NCBI GenBank assembly: GCA_910577645.1
Contig: CAJTOL010000008.1
Coordinates: 95,324-114,868, forward strand
Source of the DNA: an uncultured Lachnospiraceae bacterium
GTDB taxonomy: Bacteria > Bacillota > Clostridia > Lachnospirales > Lachnospiraceae
Direction: 5' to 3'
DNA: 19,545 nucleotides
This document shows positions 14,173 to 19,545 of the stretch, piece after piece (within the stretch, counting starts at the first letter, position 1; the number at the start of each line of letters is the position of its first letter). The position numbers were made by a program, and so were the translations under genes. The notes beneath the pieces were generated by a model. The model was given only the letters and a program-made list of their open reading frames with translations, did no database searches and was not told where the DNA came from.

Positions 14173-14201
14173 TTGACAAATGAGTTCTTCGGGTGTATTA
14201 T
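14173..14201 (+). promoter_or_regulatory. Near-consensus promoter of the amt transcript
   Basis: A perfect TTGACA at 14173-14178, 17 bp, then TATTAT at 14196-14201. Transcription would start near 14208, only a few bases before a 22-bp hairpin. The start codon of amt is at 14372, leaving a leader of about 165 bases. This is the strongest promoter in the window by match to consensus. Confidence 0.85.
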
Positions 14202-14210
14202 CCAACACAG

Positions 14211-14270
14211 AAAGGCAAGGGCGTCTTTAATGTTAAACAGCATTAAAGACGCCCTTGTCTTTTCTATTAC
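14211..14270 (+). promoter_or_regulatory. 22-bp hairpin at the 5' end of the amt leader, attenuator or mRNA-stabilising element
   Basis: Bases 14211-14232 pair with 14241-14262 over 22 positions with a single G-T pair. The loop is TTAAACAG. The core is GGGCGTCTTTAATG / CATTAAAGACGCCC. It is followed by TCTATTAC, and the stem itself ends in CTTTT, so it resembles a weak rho-independent terminator. Because it lies just after the predicted transcription start, it could end the transcript at about 60 nt, protect the 5' end, or produce a small RNA. Confidence 0.75.
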
Positions 14271-14275
14271 GATGT

Positions 14276-14312
14276 ATCCGGCCAAACGCGCCAGTGACGG
14301 GATTGACCGGAT
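14276..14312 (+). promoter_or_regulatory. Second stem-loop of the amt leader
   Basis: ATCCGGCCAA (14276-14285) pairs with TTGACCGGAT (14303-14312) with one mismatch around a 17-nt loop. It ends just before the GGGGGGAG binding site of a short leader ORF. It could modulate access to that site. No known riboswitch class is recognised. Confidence 0.45.
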
Positions 14313-14328
14313 TGGGGGGAGTAGCATT

Positions 14329-14391
14329 ATGAAAAATTTCAGTGGTCAGGACACAGAAAGAAGGATTGTTTATGATTTACAGTGCAGTTAA
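14329..14391 (+). CDS. Possible 20-codon leader ORF overlapping the amt start
   Basis: ATG at 14329 to TAA at 14389-14391, encoding MKNFSGQDTERRIVYDLQCS. A strong GGGGGGAG (about 14314-14321) precedes it at good spacing, better than the amt site itself. Its last 20 bases overlap the first codons of amt in another frame, and the amt ribosome binding site (AGAAGGA) lies inside it. Translation of this ORF would pass over the amt start, so coupling or interference is possible. The peptide shows no runs of a single amino acid typical of attenuation leaders. Only context supports it as a real gene. Confidence 0.4.
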   Translation: MKNFSGQDTERRIVYDLQCS

Positions 14392-16087
14392 CACAATGTG
14401 GGTACTTATTGGCGCCGCCTTAGTATTTTTTATGCAGGCTGGTTTTTCCATGTGTGAAGCCGGGTTTACCAGGGCAAAGAACACCGGCAATATTCTGATG
14501 AAGAACCTGATGGATTTTTGCATCGGAACCCCTGCTTTTTGGCTGGTAGGCTTTGGCGTGATGTTTGGCGGCGGCAATGCGGTTATTGGCAAATTTGATC
14601 CGCTGATTATGGGTGATTACAGTCATATTTTGCCTGCAGGCGTTCCGCTTTGGGCATTTGCGATTTTCCAGACAGTATTCTGTGCAACTTCCGCAACGAT
14701 TGTATCAGGAGCCATGGCGGAGAGAACAAAATTTAGTTCCTACTGTATCTATTCGGCGGCGATTTCCCTTTTGATTTATCCAATCTCAGGCCATTGGATA
14801 TGGGGCGGAGGCTGGCTCTCTCAAATGGGCTTCCATGATTTTGCAGGTTCCACAGCAGTACATATGGTTGGTGGTGTCTGCGCTTTGATTGGCGCAAAGA
14901 TTTTAGGCCCCCGTATTGGCAAATACGGCAAGGATGGAAAGCCAAAAGCCATTCTTGGACATAACCTGACTTTGGCAGCCCTTGGCGTGTTTATCCTTTG
15001 GTTCTGCTGGTTCGGCTTCAACGGCGCGTCTACGGTAGGTATGGACAGCGACGCATTGATGGAAACTGCCGGAAGAGTATTCTTTAATACCAATATGGCG
15101 GCGGCAGTGGCCTGCTGTGTAACATTAATTTTCACCTGGATCCGTTATAAGAAGCCGGATGTTTCCATGACATACAATGCCGCTTTAGCAGGACTTGTGG
15201 GTATTACGGCGGGATGTGACGCAGTTGACCCGGCAGGAGCGGCAATTATCGGTATTGTTTGCGGTATTTTGGTAGTCCTGTCTGTGGAATTTTTCGATAA
15301 GGTTGCTAAAATTGATGATCCGGTAGGCGCAGTATCCGTCCATTGCGTATGCGGCGCTGTTGGAACCATCCTCACAGGCTTATTTGCAACCGGCGTGACT
15401 ACAGAAGCAGGTTTATTCTACGGAGGCGGGGTTCATTTCCTTGGTGTTCAGGCAATTGGCGTCCTTTCTGTAGCGGTATATGTGGCCGTCATAATTACCA
15501 TAGTGTTTATGGCGATTAAGCACACCATTGGACTCAGGGCAGATGCAGAGGATGAAATTGCAGGACTTGATATTTCCGAGCATGGTTTACTGAACGCATA
15601 TGCAGGCTTTGCAATGCTCCCTGACACAGCTACGGCAGATGAAGAGAATATTCCGGTTCTGGTTGAAGGTGAAACTCCTGTGGCAGAGGCAATCCCGGTT
15701 AAGAAGATTCCTGCATTTGAAGACGGAACGCCGAAATTTACCAAGATCGAAATTATTTGCAAGGAATCCCGATTTGAGGCCCTAAAGACTGCAATGATGA
15801 AGCTTGGCATTACAGGTATGACAGTATCCCATGTTTTGGGATGCGGCGTTCAGAAGGGGAAGCCGGAATACTATCGCGGCGTTCAGGTAGAGGCGAATCT
15901 GCTTCCGAAAGTACAGGTGGATGTTGTGGTAAGTAAAGTTCCGGTACGCAGTGTGATTGAAACTGCCAAGAAGGTTCTTTACACCGGACATATCGGCGAC
16001 GGCAAGATTTTTGTTTATGATGTTGAGAACGTGGTAAAGGTTCGTACCGGTGAAGAGGGATTTGACGCATTGCAGGATGTGGAGTAA
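14372..16087 (+). CDS. amt: Ammonium transporter fused to a PII (GlnK-type) signal domain
   Basis: 571 residues from the ATG at 14372, which has AGAAGGA seven bases upstream. Residues 1-410 are an Amt/Mep/Rh channel with about eleven membrane helices. The twin histidines that line the pore are His164 (TAVHMVGG) and His324 (VSVHCVCG), and the cytosolic tail GLDISEHG is kept. After a 40-residue linker comes a full PII domain (about 456-566) with the ATP-site motifs GVQKG, GHIGDGKIFVYDV and VRTGEE. PII proteins block ammonium channels when energy and nitrogen are plentiful; fusing the two makes the sensor part of the channel. The T-loop has YYRGVQVEAN, with Val506 where the uridylylated Tyr51 of E. 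coli PII would be, so control by uridylylation is unlikely. The dapL gene follows after 24 bases. Confidence 0.95.
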   Translation: MIYSAVNTMWVLIGAALVFFMQAGFSMCEAGFTRAKNTGNILMKNLMDFCIGTPAFWLVGFGVMFGGGNAVIGKFDPLIMGDYSHILPAGVPLWAFAIFQTVFCATSATIVSGAMAERTKFSSYCIYSAAISLLIYPISGHWIWGGGWLSQMGFHDFAGSTAVHMVGGVCALIGAKILGPRIGKYGKDGKPKAILGHNLTLAALGVFILWFCWFGFNGASTVGMDSDALMETAGRVFFNTNMAAAVACCVTLIFTWIRYKKPDVSMTYNAALAGLVGITAGCDAVDPAGAAIIGIVCGILVVLSVEFFDKVAKIDDPVGAVSVHCVCGAVGTILTGLFATGVTTEAGLFYGGGVHFLGVQAIGVLSVAVYVAVIITIVFMAIKHTIGLRADAEDEIAGLDISEHGLLNAYAGFAMLPDTATADEENIPVLVEGETPVAEAIPVKKIPAFEDGTPKFTKIEIICKESRFEALKTAMMKLGITGMTVSHVLGCGVQKGKPEYYRGVQVEANLLPKVQVDVVVSKVPVRSVIETAKKVLYTGHIGDGKIFVYDVENVVKVRTGEEGFDALQDVE

Positions 16088-16111
16088 TAGATTTTAAATT
16101 GAGGTAAAACG

Positions 16112-17297
16112 ATGATACCAAATACCAATTATGGAAATTTAAAGGACTCGTATTTGTTTTATAATATCGCGCAGAAAACAAAGGCTTACTTAACAACGCA
16201 TCCGGACAGCCATCTCTACCGGATGGGAATCGGGGATGTCTCACTGCCTCTCTGTGACGCGGTAATAAAGGCGCTTCATCAGGCCGTGGAGGATCAGGCA
16301 AAAAAAAGATACGTTTCATGGCTATATGCCTGAATGTGGAGATCCTGCATTAAGAGGAATTATTGCGAATTATTATAAAAAAAGAGGAGTAGAGCTTTCC
16401 GATGAGGAAGTCTTTGTCTCAAGCGGGGCAAGTGATGAGCTGGGGGATATTCTTGATTTGTTTGGCAGGGATAAAACCGTTTTGATTATGGAGCCGGCTT
16501 ATCCTGCTTATGTAGATGCAAATATCATTGCCGGAAATAAGATTATTCATATGCCGTCCGGGAAAGAAAATGGATTTTTACCTATGCCGGATCCTGGCAT
16601 AACAGCAGATATTATTTATATTTGTTCTCCCAATAATCCTACAGGAGCAGTGTTTGATTACAAAAAGCTTCAGACCTGGGTGGATTATGCAGACAGTACA
16701 GATGCAATCATACTTTTTGACGCTGCATATGAAGCGTTTATTGAAGAGGATAACATTCCCCACAGCATTTATGAAGTGAGGGGAGCTAAAAAATGTGCCA
16801 TAGAAATCTGTTCCCTGTCTAAAACGGCAGGTTTCACAGGCACAAGATGCGGATATACCGCAATTCCGAAAGAGCTAGAACGAGGCGGAATGAATTTAAA
16901 CCAGATGTGGGTAAGAAACCGTACCACCAAGACCAATGGCGTGTCTTATATTATTCAGAAAGGCGCTGCCGCAATCTTTACAGAGGAAGGCCAGAGACAA
17001 ATTCATGACAATATAAAAACTTATAAGCAGAACGCTGCCTGTCTTATGGAAGCGCTGGATAAGCTTGGAATTTGGTATTGCGGAGGCAAAAACGCCCCAT
17101 ATATTTGGATGAAATGTCCTGACAATATGGGAAGCTGGGAATTTTTTGATTATCTGCTTCAGGAGATACAGGTAGTTGGCACACCGGGAGAAGGCTTTGG
17201 CGCTTGCGGAGAGGGATATTTCCGTTTTTCTACGTTTGGCTCTCCGGAAGATACGAAAGAAGCCGCAAAAAGACTGATAGAGCTGCTTTTAAAATAA
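16112..17297 (+). pseudogene. dapL: LL-diaminopimelate aminotransferase broken by one extra A in an A8 run
   Basis: DapL makes LL-diaminopimelate from tetrahydrodipicolinate and glutamate in one step of lysine and cell-wall synthesis. The first frame (ATG 16112, GAGG upstream) runs MIPNTNYGNLKDSYLFYNIA to DQAKK and then into a stop at 16333. The second frame carries the rest from GYMPECGDPALRG onward. The break lies at eight A residues, 16300-16307. Removing one A gives EDQAKKDTFHGYMPECGDPALRG, a normal join, and a protein of about 394 residues, close to family length. The rest is intact: SPNNPTGAVF, ILFDAAYEAF, SLSKTAGFTGTRCGYT with the PLP lysine, and GTPGEGFG. Everything after the run has no further damage, so this is a recent mutation, a sequencing error, or a site of polymerase slippage that still yields enzyme. 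It is probably co-transcribed with amt. Confidence 0.9.
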
Positions 17298-17409
17298 GCC
17301 TGCATGCGCCCGTAGCGGACGCGCTACCACACAGAAAAGTCTGGCGGGCGCAGGGGGCATCCCTGAATACATGCCGCCTAATCGGCGGCGGAACTTTTAT
17401 AGTAAACAC
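17298..17409 (+). other. GC-rich, foldable stretch between dapL and its terminator
   Basis: This gene-free segment is rich in inverted repeats. GCGCCCG (17306-17312) pairs with CGGGCGC (17345-17351) and encloses two small hairpins, GTAGCG/CGCTAC (17312-17327) and CAGA/TCTG (17332-17343). Downstream, GCCGCC (17373-17378) pairs with GGCGGC (17383-17388), while GGCAT (17356-17360) could pair instead with ATGCC (17371-17375), so these two pairings compete. The 7-bp closing stem followed by A resembles a tRNA-Arg acceptor stem, but the interior is far too short for a tRNA. I match it to no known RNA class. It may be a small RNA processed from the dapL transcript or a remnant of an inserted element. 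Confidence 0.45.
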
Positions 17410-17448
17410 AGGCCGGGAATCAAAAGTGGGTTCCTGGCCTTGTTTTTT
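17410..17448 (+). terminator. Rho-independent terminator of the amt-dapL transcript
   Basis: AGGCCGGGAA (17410-17419) pairs with TTCCTGGCCT (17431-17440), with one G-T pair, around an 11-nt loop, and is followed by TGTTTTTT (17441-17448). Confidence 0.88.
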
Positions 17449-17530
17449 CTTATGAATACAATAGTTGAGAGGGAATATTTGCAATAATGTAATGGAAAAT
17501 AAAAGGTATAACAGACAGAACCGGCGCTTG

Positions 17531-17559
17531 TTGTAATTTATCAGAAGACTGTGTATAAT
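17531..17559 (+). promoter_or_regulatory. Promoter of the DUF4253 gene
   Basis: TTGTAA at 17531-17536 and a perfect TATAAT at 17554-17559 with 17 bp between. The gene's GGAGG (17570-17574) and ATG (17584) follow closely, giving a very short leader. The interval 17449-17530 upstream holds nothing else that I recognise. Confidence 0.75.
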
Positions 17560-17583
17560 AGAAGAAAATGGAGGAAGAGAAGT

Positions 17584-18339
17584 ATGTTTGATAAATGGAA
17601 AGAGAATGGACAGGGAAACCCAACTACCCAAAGTATTGTTGCACAGTTAGGTTATCCATATCAGATTTTTTCAACGGAATCGACCTATGAGGAAGTAATG
17701 GACGCATATGAGAAAGCGGTGTTGGAGGGACAACGGGAAGGCTACACGCCGGTATTGGTTCCCGCAGATACGGTATTAGAGGAATATTTTGGTATCTTAA
17801 AAGACGACGGTTATGTATTGGAGGACATTTTAAAGACAGAGCTGGAATCCGGGGAGGAACTGCTGAAAAAACGTTTTAAAGAGTACATAGATGATGAAGC
17901 GGACGGATTTGATATGGAAGAATTCATCGGTGAATTTGACGGCGGGCCAGTGGAAGTTGACTCCTATACGGCCTTTCAGGATTATCGGACCAGGGGAATT
18001 ACAGAAACCATTTTGTTTAAGGTTCCGACCACCAAACCTTGGGAACTGGCGGCGTATGTGCCCTTTGGCGGGTGGAATGAATGTCCTGGAGTGGAAGAAA
18101 TGATGGCAATCTGTAAATACTGGTTTGAAAAATATGGGGCGGTTCCTGTAACAATTTCCCATGATGTAATGGAAATGCGGATACCGGAGCTGGTTCCGGA
18201 GAAGGATTCCATGGAGGTTGCCAAAGAGCACTTTGCGTTTACCCCGGACAGAGTTTTTCAGTGTACAGAAACAGGGACTTTAGCGGAAGTGGCGGCATGT
18301 ATCGCTGCATCTAAGATATGGTATTTCTGGTGGGATTAG
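17584..18339 (+). CDS. DUF4253-domain protein of unknown function
   Basis: 251 residues. The C-terminal half is a DUF4253 domain: WELAAYVPFGGWNECPG (about 154-170), CKYWFEKYGAVPVTISHDVMEMRIPEL, FTPDRVFQCTETGTLAEVAA, and the very characteristic final WYFWWD. The N-terminal half (STYEEVMDAYEKAVLEGQREGYTPVLVPADTVL) is acidic and soluble, without a signal peptide or membrane segment. Proteins with this domain occur widely in bacteria; their biochemical role is not known to me, and some are found near polymorphic-toxin or immunity genes. The start is the ATG at 17584 with GGAGG upstream; an ATG at 17551 overlaps the promoter and is rejected. It has its own promoter, so it is a single-gene unit. 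The domain call is confident; no function is proposed. Confidence 0.85.
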   Translation: MFDKWKENGQGNPTTQSIVAQLGYPYQIFSTESTYEEVMDAYEKAVLEGQREGYTPVLVPADTVLEEYFGILKDDGYVLEDILKTELESGEELLKKRFKEYIDDEADGFDMEEFIGEFDGGPVEVDSYTAFQDYRTRGITETILFKVPTTKPWELAAYVPFGGWNECPGVEEMMAICKYWFEKYGAVPVTISHDVMEMRIPELVPEKDSMEVAKEHFAFTPDRVFQCTETGTLAEVAACIAASKIWYFWWD

Positions 18340-18408
18340 TTTGTCAATTTTATTGGAGGATGGTGGTTTTATAAAAGGCGCTAACCTCACGTCGCAGGAG
18401 AGTAAAAA

Positions 18409-18948
18409 ATGATTCTTTATTTTTCAGGAACCGGCAACAGTCAGTATGTTGCCAAGCAGATTGGAAAAGAAACCGGTGACTGCACGTTAAATCTGTTTCA
18501 GAAACTAAGAGACCATGACTACGGAGAAATTACTTCGGAAAAGCCCTGGGTTATTGTTACACCCACTTATGCGTGGCGGATTCCACGTTTGGTTTCCCAA
18601 TGGATTTTGAAAAACCCACTGACTGGCAGCAATAAAATTTATTTTATAATGACCTGCGGCGGGGATATAGGAAATGCAGAAGGGTATACAGGGAAACTCT
18701 GTACAGAAAAGAAAATGACTTGCATGGGATGTGCGGAAATTGTGATGCCGGAAAACTACATCGCAATGTTCAAAACACCTGCAAAGGAAGAAGCTGAGAA
18801 AATCATACAGGCAGCGCAGGGGCCGATAAAAGCCGCTATTACTGCAATTCAGAAAGGTGAAAAGATTCCTTCGAAACAGCTGTCTGTAAAAGACCATCTG
18901 ACCAGTGGAATTGTGAATGATATATTCTATCCGCTTTTGGTAGTGTAA
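18409..18948 (+). pseudogene. EFR1-family flavodoxin, truncated: ferredoxin half missing
   Basis: 179 residues from the ATG at 18409, with GGAGAG upstream. The flavodoxin domain has the FMN phosphate loop FSGTGNSQYVA (about 5-15), VIVTPTYAWRIPRLV and MTCGGDIGNAEGY. In EFR1 proteins (about 260 residues) a second part with two 4Fe-4S cysteine motifs follows, for electron transfer between FMN and the clusters. Here the frame stops at 18946 after DIFYPLLVV. Shifting frame by one base near 18942 gives SVKKFVFLEENVSFLL before another stop; VKKF looks like the family's next conserved piece. The cluster-binding cysteines never appear. The gene is thus frameshifted and cut off, with IS110-related sequence starting within the next 120 bases. 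It is likely inactive as an electron carrier, though the flavin domain could still fold. Confidence 0.82.
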
Positions 18949-19545
18949 AAAAATTTGTGTTTCTGGAAGAAAATGTCTCCTTTTTACTGTGAAACCTATC
19001 CCCCAGGTAGAAAAAAAGCGCAGACTCCCCCTCTAACAAGCTTTAGGGCTTTTCTTTATCTCATATAATTAGGCTGGTTGTTCTATCATGGCTCTCAAAT
19101 CTTCCCAGCCTAAGGCTTTTAGTTTTTTTAAATAGGCTTTGATTTTTCTTTCTTTGTTGAACTGGTTGTAGTATTCTGCACCCAGATCCTTGAATTCGAC
19201 TCCATCTTTTAACACATGGTAAATGGCTATTAAAAGCGAATGGGCAACCGCCACATAAGCCCGTTTCTTCCCTCTATGGACACTAATCCTCTGAAATTGC
19301 GCATGGAAATAAGAATCTTTTACTTTTACTGCTGAATGAGCACACACTACTAACGTAGTACGCAAGAGTTGATTCCCTTTCCGCGTTTTCCCGGAATGCT
19401 TTTTTCCCGCGCTTTCATTATTCCCAGGACACAATCCCGCCCAGGATGAGATGTGTCCATCTGTTGGGAATCTTCCCATATCTGTTCCAATAACTGCTAT
19501 AATGGCCTGGGCACTGGTATCTGCTATCCCAGTGACAGTCTTGAT
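18949..19545 (-). mobile_element. IS110-family insertion sequence, one end and part of the transposase; runs off the window
   Basis: The transposase stop lies at 19069 on the minus strand. The 120 bases between it and the EFR1 remnant must contain the element's transposase-downstream end, but IS110 elements lack clear terminal inverted repeats, so the exact junction cannot be fixed; 18949 is a placeholder. In the IS110 subgroup the guide (bridge) RNA is encoded upstream of the transposase, and in the IS1111 subgroup downstream. The downstream part visible here is short, which fits the IS110 subgroup with the RNA beyond the right edge. Confidence 0.65.
19069..19545 (-). CDS. IS110-family transposase, C-terminal half (5' part lies outside the window)
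   Basis: About 158 C-terminal residues, open to the right edge. They read IKTVTGIADTSAQAIIAVIG, then TDMGRFPTDGHISSWAGLCPGNNESAGKK, GNQLLRTTLVVCAHSAVK and YVAVAHSLLIAIYHVLKDG. This is the Transposase_20 domain, which carries the conserved serine (in NESAGK) of these RNA-guided recombinases. The N-terminal DEDD domain is expected beyond 19545. It ends with a basic, helical tail (KERKIKAYLKKLKALGWEDL). The part visible is uninterrupted, so the element may be active. It lies just after the truncated EFR1 gene and faces it. Confidence 0.92.
   Translation of the reverse strand: MKTVTGIADTSAQAIIAVIGTDMGRFPTDGHISSWAGLCPGNNESAGKKHSGKTRKGNQLLRTTLVVCAHSAVKVKDSYFHAQFQRISVHRGKKRAYVAVAHSLLIAIYHVLKDGVEFKDLGAEYYNQFNKERKIKAYLKKLKALGWEDLRAMIEQPA

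Noticed and set aside
14211..14262. ANTAR-type antitermination leader ahead of amt.
   Set aside because: The two adjacent hairpins with six-base loops (A at 1, G at 4) that define these targets are not found; the predicted transcription start leaves no room for them.
14173..14391. A 72-codon open frame through the amt promoter, leader hairpin and short leader ORF.
   Set aside because: It starts inside the -35 box and crosses a 22-bp stem, with no binding site at its start. Only the last 20 codons, with a strong site of their own, are kept as a possible leader ORF.
17312..17327. Guanidine-II (mini-ykkC) riboswitch, from the GCGGACGCGC hairpin.
   Set aside because: The loop reads GACG rather than ACGR, and no matching second hairpin or guanidine-export gene is present.
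17306..17352. Possible tRNA gene, from the GCGCCCG/CGGGCGCA ends.
   Set aside because: Only 33 bases lie between the arms. No anticodon loop, T-loop GTTCRA or D-loop pattern is present.

Overview
The window looks like chromosomal DNA of a Gram-positive, low-to-mid GC, spore-forming anaerobe of the Clostridia, most likely Lachnospiraceae. This rests on strong GGAGG ribosome binding sites, occasional TTG/GTG starts, a PdaA-type spore-cortex deacetylase, a clostridial DapL, a ThiT transporter behind a TPP riboswitch, an Amt-PII fusion and an EFR1-type flavodoxin. The assignment is inference; no rRNA or other phylogenetic marker is present except rlmH.

Layout. Positions 1-4292 are the end of an arginine operon on the + strand: argC (3' end only), a GNAT acetyltransferase, argJ, argB and argD, tightly packed, with argB and argD overlapping. 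A LacI-family regulator with its own promoter follows (4390-5379). A roughly 104-bp two-part palindrome separates it from a convergent, AT-rich fliB-like lysine N-methylase (5530-6687, minus). Then comes a two-gene folate operon (6865-8372), fchA-type cyclohydrolase plus folD, coupled by ATGA and closed by a terminator. A lone serine recombinase follows (8447-9067). It faces thiT (9104-9772, minus), which has a TPP riboswitch and promoter upstream. Next on the + strand are a small YdcZ-type transporter, a lipoprotein-type ComEA and an orphan OmpR-family response regulator, facing pdaA (12161-13033, minus). The + strand continues with a second GNAT gene, rlmH, an elaborate leader, the Amt-PII fusion, and a frameshifted dapL followed by a GC-rich structured stretch and a terminator. 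The end holds a DUF4253 gene, a truncated EFR1 flavodoxin and the C-terminal half of an IS110-family transposase running off the right edge.

How the genes work together. ArgC, ArgJ, ArgB and ArgD form the recycling acetyl-ornithine route from glutamate, in which ArgJ returns the acetyl group. FchA and FolD appear to split a normally bifunctional job: this FolD lacks the residues aligned with the cyclohydrolase Lys and Gln of E. coli FolD, and the coupled FchA can supply that step. The Amt-PII fusion carries its own nitrogen and energy sensor, but the usual uridylylation tyrosine is replaced by valine.

Most worth a second look: the FchA/FolD division of labour, the amt leader (strong promoter, 22-bp hairpin, 20-codon overlapping ORF), the thiT hairpin that is both terminator and Shine-Dalgarno blocker, the A8 frameshift in dapL, the folded stretch after dapL, and the IS110 end next to the broken EFR1 gene. 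I found no CRISPR array, intact tRNA or rRNA.
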